From NCBI GenBank assembly GCA_002749535.1, contig MZZL01000402.1, positions 124,001-188,000 on the forward strand: a stretch of DNA of 64,000 bases. Direction: 5' to 3'. Made by a program: the position numbers and the translations under genes. Shown here in pieces: positions 1 to 11,103 of this stretch; the first letter of the stretch is position 1, and every line of letters starts with the position of its first letter. This DNA comes from Apophysomyces variabilis (lineage: Eukaryota; Mucoromycota; Mucoromycetes; Mucorales; Mucoraceae). Below the pieces are notes generated by a model, which worked only from the letters and a program-made list of their open reading frames with translations, did no database searches and was not told the DNA's origin.

Positions 1-65
1 ACATATCGACAAGCGAAGGTTTGTCTAGCCAATCGAGATATATCAGTAATACTAAATAAAATCAG

Positions 66-1199
66 ACGATTCCAATCTACTTGTGCTCATTATTGACACG
101 AATCCCTTCGTTTGGGATGATTCCGCAAAGGCCACCATTCCACTTTCATTAGACGACGCCTTGCGGCAGATCTTAATTTTCATTAATGCACATCTTGCTC
201 TTAAATATAATAATAAAGTGGTTGCCATTGCGAGCCACGTAGGTCACAGGTATGTGTAGAATTCACCTTCTTGCCGCTGACAGCTTTGCGCAGTAAATTC
301 TTATATCCGCTTCCCAACGAAGACCTGCGAAGTGAAAGCAACTTCCCTGGCAGTCGCCGCAACGCCAACATGTATCCTAATTTTCAGTTTGTGACCGATC
401 AGATTGTAGCAAGTTTACAAGAGCTTTTGTCGGAAACAGATGTGTCATTTCTTAAAGGAAACATGGGTAATGGAAGAGATAATGGCTTACGTTACTGACA
501 AAAAAGCGTCACAGGAACATCATCCATGATTACGGGTGCTTTCTCCATGGCTCTGTGTTGTCAGTGGCTCCTAGTATAACTGTAAAATATGTGTGTTCTG
601 ATTATCATCCGTAGATATCCATCGGATCACCAAGCTAGACGAAAACAGCCATGTCAAACCTCGAATCTTGATCTTGTCTGTGTCCCCAGACTCTGCATAT
701 CAGTATATTCCTCTTATGAACTGCATTTTCTCGGCGCAAAAAACTGTAAGAAAAGCTATCTACAGTAATATTCAGTGCTTAATTGTTCTTCAAGGGTATT
801 CCTGTCGACGTCTGCAAAGTTTACGGTGAAGAAACCGCGTTTTTGCAGCAAGCATCGAATATTACGGGAGGTGTTTATGCAAGGGTAGAGAATCCTCAAG
901 CTCTCTTGCAGTATCTGATGGTAATGGTCATGCTTTAATTAAAAGAAAATAAATAACCTTCTGCATTAGTTTGCCTTTTTGCCGGAGAGGTATGCACGCA
1001 ATTTTTTAAATCTTCCCAATCAAGATCAAGTCGATTTCCGAGCAGCGTGTTTCTGTCATAAAAAGATTGTGGACATAGGTTATGTCTGTTCTGTATGCTT
1101 GTCAAGTACGTAAAGTGAACCTTGACATGACAATAAGCATCTAATTCTAATTCTTCAGTCTTCTGTTCCTGGTCTCCAGTCTGTTCTACTTGCAAGTAA
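66..1199 (+). CDS. TFB4: TFIIH core subunit Tfb4/p34 (5' end outside window)
   Basis: Subunit of general transcription and DNA repair factor TFIIH, paired with the p44/Ssl1 subunit in the nucleus. Seven exons read by hand: 66-249, 294-466, 515-559, 615-745, 795-920, 970-1105, 1159-1199. The first visible exon follows a branch-like TACTAA and the acceptor TCAG at 62-65, so the start codon is upstream, probably outside the window. The von Willebrand A-like start reads LLVLIIDTNPFVWDD, then ASHVGHSKFLYP, then RILILSVSPDSAYQYIPLMN. The C-terminal cysteine-rich zinc segment runs AACFCHKK, GYVCSVCLSIFC, SPVCSTC, as in human p34. The stop at 1197-1199 directly follows CSTCK. A GTAAGT overlaps that stop, so a short extra 3' exon is possible. 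Family assignment is very sure; the last few residues are not. Confidence 0.93.
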
Positions 1200-1598
1200 G
1201 TTCGCATGAATGATATTGATGACAGTCATTTACCAGATATAAAGGACGAAATTTGCATTTCGCTCGAAGATGCTCCCCGGCAGTCGAGGGAAAACGCCCG
1301 TAGGCTCTCCTAATGTGGCCAGCGCCACCGCATCACCCAATCACACATAAACAATCATAATCAAAACCCTCTCACACATACAAACACACACGCGCGCGCA
1401 CATAAAAACTCACCGACAGCACATTATAAACACATAAAATGCATCCGCGACATGTATTATTCTCATCGATAAGAAATTTATCTGTACGAACAAGATACTT
1501 GTAAAAACCACTATCGACCTGTCATAGACCACTGCGATTCTTGTACATTGTTGTAGTGACACCAAACTAAGATCAGCGTTGTGTTGGAATACCGCTTG
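1200..1598. other. Convergent intergenic gap
   Basis: Lies between the 3' ends of TFB4 (+) and the DUF4112 gene (-). It holds a short alternating purine-pyrimidine run near 1378-1402 (CA repeats with a CGCGCG core). No coding signal is seen on either strand. Confidence 0.6.
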
Positions 1599-2238
1599 TT
1601 ACACGCTTGCTTCTTTTAGTAGTTCTTCCTGTCGCCGCTTTAGTAAAAATTGTTCTAGTAGTATCGCGTTGCGTGTATTGCACTTGTAAAATATATCCAG
1701 GATATCACCAATCAAAGGGACCAGCCCGATCTAATAGCAAAGGATCATGAGGACAAGGTGTCTAAAAGAAAACGTTGCTTGAGACATTACCACAAAATCG
1801 ACGGCGATATTGAATATCATTTGTGACAGGACCGATCGCGGTAAACCGCCAACACCCATCGCTAACTCCACGACATGAAAAGCGAGAATTACGCCGATGA
1901 AATCTCCAAGGACCGGAATTAGACCTAGAAGATTATTAAGATTAAGAGACTCATGTTGACCCAAGCTGAAGAGTCCATTTACCAACAACTCCATCGAAAC
2001 CAACTTTAATGCAGCAACAGCTAATGCCTTGGTCAAGAAAATGAGCTCTTGATTTGACTTTCTTCAACACTTTTCGTTCCTTTGGCGTGAGTATGTCTTC
2101 TGGAGCAGGCTTTCGACTCCACCATCGCTTCTTCTCTGGTGGTTGTGGCGTTTCTGCAGGACGTGGCATAGGGGAAGTTTGTTCCTGAGGCGATAGGACT
2201 TGTTTTAAAGCGTATTTCGCAATGGCTTCTTTGTTCAT
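1599..2238 (-). CDS. DUF4112-family membrane protein
   Basis: Fungal protein of the DUF4112 family; function unknown. Three exons (transcript order): 2238-1983, 1924-1791, 1730-1599, giving 173 aa. The N-terminus is hydrophilic and proline/lysine rich (EKKRWWSRKPAPEDILTPKE). The family core spans both introns: LDQGISCCCIKVGFDGVVG, LIPVLGDFIGVILAFHVVE, then NIAVDFVVIGLVPLIGDILD. The duplicated LIPxxGDxxD/G hydrophobic pattern is the DUF4112 hallmark and suggests two membrane hairpins. The C-terminus is charged (LLKRRQEELLKEASV). The frame stays open upstream of the chosen ATG to 2520, adding 94 residues that do not resemble the family. They contain a CYKC motif and are more likely 5' leader. 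Confident in family and exon joins, less so in the start. Confidence 0.88.
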
Positions 2239-4119
2239 GATAGAAAGGAAAAGGCACAGAAATGGACATGGCAAAGCGGGCGAATTATAAAAAGTGGTTG
2301 TCGTATGAAAAAATATAGAAATTTGGGGTTGGGGGAACCAATCCATTTTTGGATGCCACACCGAATAGGCACGATAATAGGTATGACCTTTTAATTTGTT
2401 GCATTTGTAGCATATTCCAGGACCATCATTGTAGGCACTATCAAACCCAAAAGTCGTCCATTCCTTCACGGCCGGACATTTGGTATGGTGCAAGTTGGAT
2501 TGAATTACAGTGTGTAACAACTTTTTGATTCAAATTTTCCTACTATATAGGAATAATACGATTAGATGTATGCAACTTCTGTGTTATGCTCTTTATTAGT
2601 CTTGTTATACTGTATTGCAGTACAATGTCTTACAGTAAGCAAAGTTCGCGATTCCAAAAAACCTCTCCATCGCTTGGAAATGCTGCGCAAACTATTACTT
2701 TTATACCCTTTGTTCAATCAAAAAGGAACCATTGCCGGAATTTCATCATCCATACGAAGCAGCCTGACGATAGCCGACAAGCCTACCTTCATGAGAGGAA
2801 ATAGTTTTGTTGGTTTTTTTTTGGCATTGAATCTATATGAAATCAGATTTACACCAGTTAGTGCTGCTTTTGGAAAAGTACATGACACAGACGATATCTT
2901 TTGCATAACTGTAGCAGATGCCACGGCCTAGTAATCACTAGAATACAGTTTATTTGATATCCAAGGGTTGTTGTAGGAAAGAAAAAAGTAAATAAGAAAA
3001 GAGAAAAGAGAAGATAGTATATTTTGTTCGAAATAGACAATTTTAATTAGTAAAACAAAATAACGAATCAAAGGTTAAAGAAGAAACGAAATATCAGATA
3101 TGTAGTTAAAGTCCAAGGTCAAGACGAAGTGTACTCATCAATAAGAAGTAAAGATAAACAAGGACGGGGTATTTTTGTATATCATTCCGTGATATTCTTA
3201 CGACTTCCTGTAATGACTTGGTAAGAACAAAATGTGATCACGGATGGATCGAGAAGATAAGATAAAGCAAATAAAAGTAGAATGAGACGTTGTAATCTGT
3301 TAATAGTAGTTAGAAAGATCTCTTGCAGGATCAACAAGAAATCTTCTATCATGTTGTGGGTTTCAAGCCAAGTTAAGCGGCAAGGTAAAAGTTTGAAAGA
3401 AGTTCACTAAAATATTAAAAGTGAATCAATTAAATCCAGAGTTATCATTGGTTTCTCGTTAATCAACGGACGTGCAGAATAGTCGCAATAGGATACTAAT
3501 GCCTGCTTCTTAAGGTTTAATCATTCGGCTTTATCGTACTCTTTGTAATATAGTTCAGTTGTTCTTTGTTGTCGGAAGAGACATGGCTATTTTTATTTGG
3601 TTCCTTAATGAGCTTCTTTATGCCTTTGGTCATAACTTCCAATTTCCATCAGTATTGAAAGTTTCTATCAGCAGACTGGATTCAACTGATTTACTAGCCA
3701 CTTACAAAAGTATGTGACGTGTCCAAAGTATTACACACTCTATCTCCCTCAAGACGACCCTGATGAGTGTACTTTTATCCGCCTCCCTAATCATCCACAA
3801 GAAAGAGAGCGTAACATGACTTGTGATCCAACTCGGAATTCACGTGATCCTATACTCTTCTAGGCTATTTCAATGGATTTTAAGTCTACGCGAGGACCAA
3901 GCCTACCTAGATTAACAATGCTTCACGCGGAATGCATCCATTAATGACGCATATTTTATTGTTAATTCAAATTTTGTCCTTTCATCAGCAAAAGTTTGAA
4001 GTAAAAGTGAAACTTGCAACTCTTTGGATCCATCCGTCCACAGCCAAAATTACCAGTCACTTAATTCTCGCATTGACTGCAAGAAACTGCTACTGTTGAA
4101 AGTCTCAGTTGATTATTCC
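2239..4119. other. Divergent intergenic region, no supported gene
   Basis: Separates the divergent DUF4112 (-) and INTS9 (+) genes. A 121-residue open frame at 2566-2931 (+) starts with a hydrophobic stretch but has no recognisable domain, and the opposite strand is also open there, so I do not call it. The rest is AT-rich with many stops. CACGTG occurs at about 3841. No tRNA or rRNA was recognised. Confidence 0.5.
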
Positions 4120-6476
4120 ATGCGTATTCGCTGTATAGACCACCAAGCGCCTCAGCCAAAGACATTTGTTGTGGACCTTGAGGAACATTCTGTGCTGCTT
4201 AATTGCCCACTTGAGACTTTTGTCTTGAATCCTACAAATGCAGTGCCGGAGACTCCAGTTGAACCTGCTAATTTCTCGGATGATCTTGCTTCCATTCTTG
4301 CGGATGTCGGCTCGCTTAATAAATCTGCTAATAATATAGCAGGTCTAGCGTCGGCTTCACAGTCAGGGAATCATGAGGATCGATGTGTTTTCAGGATACC
4401 TAGCTTTGAACTTGTGGATCTGAACAGTATTGATGCTATTCTTATATCAAACAGCGAAAGTATGCTGGGCTTGCCATTTTTGACTGAATATATGGGTTAC
4501 AAAGGAAAGATATTTGCTACTACTCCGACAGTAGAATTTGCGAGGTGAACATTTGCAGATTTTAGTTTCGTTTTGTCAATGCTTAAAATGTTTCATCAGA
4601 CAGCGGATGGAAGAGCTAGTGATCTATCATCGTGGATTGGGGTCGTATGTTCCGCCGCGATCCAAAGCTGAATTTTCTCAACGATTAAATAACACTTCTA
4701 CTTCTGGAACTTGGCGTTCAATATATACCATGAGTGACATCGCATCCTGCATTGAAAAAGTTCGGAAGGTGCGATATGCTGAGATCTTGGTAAGTTCCTT
4801 TTTATTTCATGCCTGCCAGCGGTATGAACGAACAAACTTATGTGGTATCTGTAGTCGTTACGATCAAACATGCAACTAGTAGCCCGTAGTTCTGGATATT
4901 CCCTTGGGAGTACCAATTGGGTTCTGGAGACGCATTTCAAGAAGATTGTCCTTATGTCGTCCTCGTCGTTGCAAAACATTCATCCTGCGCCACTAGATAC
5001 CTCCGTTTTCGATAGAGCAGACGTTATCCTTGTTAGCGACCTGAAACGAGAACGCTTCGACCACCCTACTTTATATAATGATAACATAAAAAAGCTGTTG
5101 ATAACAACAGGTCAGCCCGTCCCGGAATAAGTAGTTTTGTAAACCTAATCTTATCACTCTATAGTCCGAGCATTACGAGAAAAGCATAGTGTGATCTTTC
5201 CCATAACCTCAATGGGAATTGTGTTCGATTTGATCAACGAACTTAAGCAATACTTTGCGACGATGGAAGCAACTATGGGTTGGAACCTTCAAAATGTCCC
5301 CTTCTACGTGGTGAGCCCGACAGGTGAACGAAGTCTTAAATACGCAAACATCTGTGGTGACTGGTAAAGCAACTGTCGATAAAAGATTTTAATGAAATTT
5401 AACGGTTGACAGGATGAACCCTCACCTGGAAGAGCTGATTTATGTCGCCACCATGCCATTATCTCATGGTGAGCTCCTGGAACAGAAAACCCTTCGGGTG
5501 CTCGACACTCCTGCTTGGCAGAGTACAAACAATACGCCTTTGCAAGAACCCTTCGTTGCTTTTGCTGGAAATCACGATAACACTGGTAAAGGACCTACTG
5601 CCTGGCTCTTGTCACAGTGGGGCCATAGTCCCGGTAACGTTGCAATATACACCGGTAATTTCATAATAGAAAAGAAAATACACGTTCATATGCTAAATAA
5701 ATTAAGTCCATCTAGATACACACATGCCACGTACTGTGGCAGCGAGAACACTCCGTGGGAAGAAGATACAGTTTATGCACTTGCCATTGGAAACACGAAC
5801 TGGCCTATGGGACACGCTATCCTTGTTGCAGACGCATTGGCTATCGACTGGAGATCTTTCGCGCCACCTCGTAGTACCGAAACACACTAACTTAAGCGAA
5901 TTAATGGAGGAATGCAAACAGAAAGCTAATGTTTACGTCTACGAAGATGATACACCTGTTGATATCGATCTGCATCAACGATGGCGGACAGTAGCTCTGA
6001 GCGAACAGGTGAGACAACTTCTTTCTTATATATAAGAAAACCTAATCGAAAACACGGCTGAATAGATGGCAACACTCATACGACCTAGACCGCTTCCGGG
6101 AGGACAAGGCATGTTTGCCCCAGTAAATGCGTTGTTGAACACATACGACAACGTCTTGGAACTGCACCCGAATGTGTCTGTTCCATCGCATGAAAGTTTG
6201 CCGCTTATAATGAAGCCCATAAACGTGGAAAAACTCGTGGAAATACTATGCAAGGTACTGATTTATTTTCGTTCCATAAAAATAATTCGATCTATCACAT
6301 AGCTTGGTATACCTCTTTCTTCCATTACAGCGGTGAAGACCGAGTCTGGTGGAGCCGTCCTCACTTTTGTCGTAAATGGAGAGCCTTCATCTGTTTTGCT
6401 TGACGGAAATGTCCAAGTGAGGACAAGCGATGAGAAAATGCGCTTGTTATTACGTGATGCTTTGCTTTCATATTAG
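4120..6476 (+). CDS. INTS9: Integrator complex subunit 9 (RC-74)
   Basis: Metallo-beta-lactamase/beta-CASP fold protein that pairs with INTS11 in the Integrator cleavage module, which processes snRNAs and terminates paused RNA polymerase II in the nucleus. Eight exons: 4120-4544, 4600-4789, 4855-5110, 5165-5363, 5413-5654, 5707-6008, 6066-6254, 6303-6476; joined 658 aa, the length I recall for human INTS9. Recognisable segments in order: AILISNSESMLGLPFLTEY, MEELVIYHRGLG, SSGYSLGSTNWVLETHF, MSSSSLQNIHPAPLD, FPITSMGIVFDLINEL, VAFAGNHD, and a C-terminal domain ending LLLRDALLSY. The position of the catalytic HxHxDH of active family members reads SNSESM. This fits the known pseudo-enzyme status of INTS9. 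The start MRIRC matches the family's short N-terminus; the frame is open further upstream to 4024. Very confident. Confidence 0.95.
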
Positions 6477-6603
6477 GTTATTGAATTGTTTGCGTTTGTT
6501 TCATCCATTGTATATCTCAATCCTTATCTATGTATTCACATTTGAAAACGCTATAATAAGACCGAGTAGCAGCTTTTCTTAAAAATCACAATTGGAGCCT
6601 TAA

Positions 6604-6819
6604 TCATAAAGATATTTCTTTTTTATGAGACTCAGAGGGAACACCATTTGTCTTAAGCATACGCATAGCATCTCCGATTTTGCTTATTTCAGCAGCACAA
6701 CTGGGCTTGCACAAGGCGTCTTCTCTCGGGCAGCCAGGAAAGCATTCTTTGGAACTGCACTGATCAGATTCCTGATCGCAAGCAAAGGTGTTTAACAGGA
6801 GTAGATGTCTCCTCTGCAT
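6604..6819 (-). CDS. Small cysteine-rich ORF, hypothetical
   Basis: 71-residue reading frame lying tail-to-tail with INTS9, whose stop is 128 bases away. It has seven cysteines, mostly in the middle (CSSKECFPGC, LCKPSCAAE), then an amphipathic segment and a lysine-rich end. No signal peptide is clear and I do not recognise a family. The first residues (MQRRHLLLLN) follow a possible AG acceptor, so an upstream exon could exist. It may be a true small protein or chance. Confidence 0.25.
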   Translation of the reverse strand: MQRRHLLLLNTFACDQESDQCSSKECFPGCPREDALCKPSCAAEISKIGDAMRMLKTNGVPSESHKKEISL

Positions 6820-6844
6820 TTTATTCGACCCACATTGTTAGAGC

Positions 6845-6964
6845 ATGGAAGATTGTAAGGTCTTATGTGGCTGTCGTTGCTTTTGCAAAGAATTGGAAAC
6901 CCGTAGTGCGCACGTACTCTGCCTTATTGAACTTTTTATGACAGACCAACAGAGTGGTACTTAA
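6845..6964 (+). CDS. 39-residue Cys-rich micro-ORF, metallothionein-like spacing
   Basis: Short frame with the N-terminal pattern MEDCKVLCGCRCFCKELE, that is Cx3CxCxCxC, followed by a plain tail ending QQSGT. The cysteine spacing resembles copper-binding metallothioneins, but the ORF is very short and has no homologue I can name. It lies between the small minus-strand ORF at 6604-6819 and HEM12. Confidence 0.15.
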   Translation: MEDCKVLCGCRCFCKELETRSAHVLCLIELFMTDQQSGT

Positions 6965-7332
6965 TGACTTGAAGCAGGTCAAAAAAATGTATGATATTAT
7001 AAATGAGGCAAGCAAAACACTTTGTGTTGGATGGTATGATAGGTCTTTCCTCTAACACATACTACATTTCTTTGGAGCTTTTATTTTTTTTTTTTGTCAA
7101 GCATAAGTGCGGTTCTTTCTAACAATAAAACTTTGTAGTAGTCTAACATAACATTCAACAAACCCAGCGTACCGACCCTCATCTTGCCTAGTTTCACCGC
7201 TTAACTTTATGTCTTTTTTAGGTTTTTTTGGTGCATTTCAGTGTCCCATGTGACGTGCGAAAGGAGTACCCGTTGGGCATGGACTCCGTGGCTTTGTTAT
7301 GGCTCCCGTGGCACTTCCCTTTTCGAGATACC

Positions 7333-8640
7333 ATGACCGACACCTCATTCCCACCACTTAAGAATGACCTTATCCTGAGAGCCTCAAGAGGTAGGAAATA
7401 AACCAAAAGGAAAAATAGGTTAACTGTTGAATGGCGAAGAAAATAAATTCACAGTCGGTTAGGTGAAAAGGTCGAACGCGCTCCAGTCTGGATTATGAGA
7501 CAGGCAGGACGTTACTTGCCAGGTACGCTTCTTTCCCTTTCAGTTAGTCGCCCCCAGCCTTGTTGCTGGTTCTGAACACCGTGTTTTAGAGTTCCAGAAA
7601 GTGAGAAAGAACCATAGTTTCTTTGAGATCTGTCGAACGCCGGAACTTGCATGCGAATTGACACTACAGCCAATCGACCGTTATGCTGGCCTTTTAGACG
7701 CCTCTATTATCTTCTCGGATATTCTGGTTATTCCTCAAGCTATGGGTCTTGAAGTGACCATGGTAGAAGGCAAAGGCCCAGTGTTTCCAGAACCTTTGAT
7801 CAACCCGGAAGACATGCAGCGCCTACGTGAAAATGTGGATGTTGGTAAAGAGCTGGGCTATGTTTACCAAGCTATTACGCTGACACGTCATAAACTCAAC
7901 GGTCGGGTGCCATTGTTTGGCTTCATTGGTGCTCCATGGACATTGATGGCTTACATGATTGAGGGAGGTGGAAGCAAAACTCTCTCTAAAGCCAAGAGCT
8001 GGTTGTGGAAACATCCCGAAGCTTCTCACAAGCTGCTCCAACGAATCACTGATGTTGCTGTGGAGTTTTTAGTTGGTCAAGTCAAGGCCGGTGCTCAGGT
8101 GAGGGAAAACGAGATGATGGATGTTATTTCGTTAAATGTCTTACCTTTTTCTTTTCTTTATTTTCCCTCTAGATGCTTCAAGTGTTTGACTCATGGGCCG
8201 GAGAATTAAGCCCTCATGACTTCCGAAAGTATTCATTGCCATATATCCAACAAATCTCTTCCAAGGTCAAGCAACAGCTAAAGGAGAGTGGCCTTGAAGT
8301 TGTACCGATGACAATCTTTGCCAAGGGCGCTTGGTATGCTTTGAATGATTTAACGGGAATTGGCTACGACGTTGTTTCCCTCGACTGGACTATTGATCCT
8401 GCGTATGCTCGTGAGGTGACCAAGGATCAGGTTGTTTTGCAAGGAAATATGGATCCCTCTGTACTCTATGGTGGTTATGATGCGATCCGGGAAACAGCAA
8501 CACGCATGGTCCATGCCTTTGGTAAAGACGGAAAGCATATTGCCAATCTTGGTCACGGCATCTTACCGACCGTTGATCCTGAGGCATTGAGAGTCTATCT
8601 TGAAACTATTCATAAGGTCTCGGCGGAGATCAGAAAATGA
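7333..8640 (+). CDS. HEM12: Uroporphyrinogen decarboxylase
   Basis: Fifth enzyme of haem synthesis. It decarboxylates the four acetate side chains of uroporphyrinogen III to give coproporphyrinogen III, and is cytosolic in fungi. Exons 7333-7390, 7463-7522, 7590-8098 and 8173-8640 join to 364 aa, the usual length. Signature 1 is [13 protein letters not shown], split by introns 2 and 3. The catalytic-site region reads [16 protein letters not shown], signature 2 is [19 protein letters not shown], and the C-terminal ligand loop is [11 protein letters not shown] then [16 protein letters not shown]. The start [17 protein letters not shown] aligns with the family N-terminus; an earlier in-frame ATG is not needed. 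Nothing looks damaged. A poly-T tract of about 14 bases lies near 7083-7096 in the upstream region. Confidence 0.97.
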
Positions 8641-10044
8641 TTTTCGAAACCTGCATAATTCCTACTGCGAAAAACAGTAGATCGATTTATGTAAACACCC
8701 AAAAATTGCTTTAAGTAAAGTTATAATAGGATACTTAATCAATGTTCAATGTCTTCTTTTGCATATATGGAAAGCCGTGTTCTTATTGAACCGTTGTGGC
8801 CTGCATGTTTTCTAACGTAAAGAGATTGATCTGTTTTGCTTAAGGTTAGTTTTAGAATATCTCAAAAGGGTGAACGAGTTTAAACGTAACAAATTCACGA
8901 CCAAACTGTTGCAAAAGGATTGCGCTTTAGGCAAAAATGCCTAAATAAATCCGTAGTAATGGCATACCCTCTCAAGAAAAGCTTCCTTAAAAAGGATACA
9001 CGTATGTGGTACCTATTAGACACTTTGCAAAACTGCATCAGACTATGAGTTTTCTGTGGCAGAATCACTGCCTGAAAATTCTACGACAAGTTCTTCTTAC
9101 TGAATGCCGTCAAAGTCATCAGCTCTTTGGCAGATGAAGTTATTAAACAAAATGTACTTGTCGAAGATTGATTGAAGCATCCATATCTGGTAACGATCTT
9201 CTTGTATAAATGACCGTGAAGCTTAATAAAGATACATTAAGTCTATTGAGCAATCACTACCATGCAAATCCAATATATTCAGAGCCGGAGTCAAGACAAT
9301 GGTTCTCCTGTCGCAAAGCAATTTTTGAATGCCTTATTCTTTTCTTTAACGTTATGCTTATTCCGAGGGCGGAGCAAATCGTACCATGGTATGAAAAAAT
9401 TTTACCTGCACAGGCCGCATTAGGCTGCATTGAACACGGACTGCTTCCGTGCAAGAGAAATGCAGGCAACAAGAGCTGAAGGATGCAGTTGGCGCATTGC
9501 ATAGCATAGCCAGGGGCAACAACAAAGCTATTGACGATGTCAGGCCATATTGGATCGGTCAACTCAGGCAAGGGTCTCAGTCACCGACTGAAAAATTGCA
9601 AAGTTTTCTGCTGCTCTATTATTTAAAGAACGGTGGTTAGCTATCATGTGCAAATCGTCATCAAGTCGAAGTTTCGATCTGCAAATACCTGCGGGATTTT
9701 CCAACGGTGGTTTCAGACGCATTGAGTTATGCAGTGCACTGGCATAAACAGGAGACTAAGAATAAGCACAGACTACGAAAACAAAAGGATACACATATTT
9801 CGATCCACATGATTTTCTCTCGCGTGTCACGCATTCATCTTCGACGTTACCATCGGAGAAATGAAGATCTCAGACAATGTATAGATATAATCGGAGGGAG
9901 ACCTTAGCCGAAATGGATTATGATCAACAAAACATGCTCTTTGATATAAGTAAAAGCAAACAATTTTGAATTCCATCACATAGAACTATTTATTAATTGC
10001 TCTATTTTATCTATCTTCGCTTTTTTAATGCCATCGCGCTACTT
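8641..10044. other. Intergenic, no supported gene
   Basis: Frames of 60-104 codons occur on both strands around 9210-9900, but they overlap each other and carry no domain. Splicing them in the plus direction gives no family I recognise. Convergent gap between HEM12 (+) and the first zinc-finger gene (-). Confidence 0.5.
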
Positions 10045-11055
10045 CTAATGACAATTCGAGCTACTTTGATGACGCTTCATAGCGTCAAAACGGTTGAACA
10101 AGCGTCCACACAAGTCGCAAGGGTATTTACGGTTAACGCCACAATCCTGACCCGCGTTACGAACATGCTTATCGGTTTCTTTATGGCGCTCAAAAACCTG
10201 ACGAGTGGCATAGCCTTGTTGGCAGCAAAGGCAGTAAAAAGCGCTGCCCACTTTGGCAGGTGTAGGATGACCAGCATTGGTAGGAGTTTGGCCAGCAAAC
10301 ACATTAGGGTTAATACAAGGCGTTTCAGGTGTCAAGCACACCGATTCGTTATCAATGGTATCCGTCAGAGAAGATGGTGTCAACAAACCAGGTTGCCACG
10401 GACTGACCATTGCAAACTCATGCCAGACACTAGTTGAAGGGAACGTGTTTGGCATACTTTCGCAGAAATTCGCAGGATAACCCACATCATGTCTAAAGCT
10501 TGGACCCTCAGGCAACACTTGATTAGGTAGCTGCTCTTGCCAAGCCATGAGCTGCTGCAAAGTTGGCGGGGACGTATATACAAAGTGATCGGGCCCCAAG
10601 GTATACCCATGTTGGGTCAACAAGCTTTCACCAGACATAATAGATCCCAGAGGCAAGATATCTTCCAATCTCACGCAGTTGGCTACGGACGTATTTGAAC
10701 TAGCTGCAAGACAAGAATCCGGTTGATAAACCAAAGGGAAGTTCTGCATAGCAGCGCTATCAAAGTGCTGTCGTGAGTACACTGGCGTGAAGTGAAGGGG
10801 GTTTCCACAAAGATGTTGGTTAATCAAATGATAAGTAAAGCAGCGTTATAGTTAGTTACCAGATACATCCAAGTCCCTGTTATCGTCAAAGTAGCCGTGA
10901 GCACTGCTCGAAGTAGAGTGGTAACCAAAGTAGTGAAGGCCGCCTTGGTACGTAGGGTAAGGTAAACCAGTCGAAGGTACATTAAAGGAAGGGACGCTTG
11001 GGTTTTCTTGTTCGGAAGGTGGGATAAAGTGAAGGTCAGGTTGGCGAATAGACAT
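10045..11055 (-). CDS. C2H2 zinc-finger protein A (two fingers)
   Basis: Putative nuclear DNA- or RNA-binding regulator, first of five related genes in this region. Two exons, 11055-10860 and 10781-10045, joined by a 78-base GT-AG intron, give 310 aa. The long N-terminal part is low in charge and rich in Ser, Pro, Thr, Asn and Tyr, as in activation or disordered regions. Both zinc fingers are at the C-terminus. Finger 1 is CLCCQQGYATRQVFERHK then ETDKH (Cx2Cx12Hx5H). Finger 2 is CDLCGRLFNRFDAMKRHQ then SSSNCH, ending at the last residue; its last His spacing is longer than in its paralogues. The linker is short and holds a basic NRKYP. Target and role unknown. The upstream region carries a 163-base tandem duplication. 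Confidence 0.82.
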
Positions 11056-11103
11056 GACTAGGAAGAGAAAGGAAGGGCTTGTGTAGGAAAGAAAGGAAAG
11101 AAA

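Noticed and set aside
1378..1402. CA/CG alternating run as a functional Z-DNA element
   Set aside because: Only about 25 bases, in a convergent gap; common by chance in fungal intergenic DNA.
2566..2931. 121-aa frame with a hydrophobic start, possible secreted protein
   Set aside because: The opposite strand and another plus frame are also open, there is no cleavage-site pattern I trust, and no cysteine or domain signature.
9210..9907. Chain of plus-strand frames as a spliced gene
   Set aside because: Joins give no recognisable protein and the minus strand is equally open around 9257-9571.
10045..10437. 146-aa plus-strand frame
   Set aside because: It lies antisense to the zinc-finger coding part of gene A; its periodic Thr/Val/Ala pattern comes from the finger codons on the other strand.
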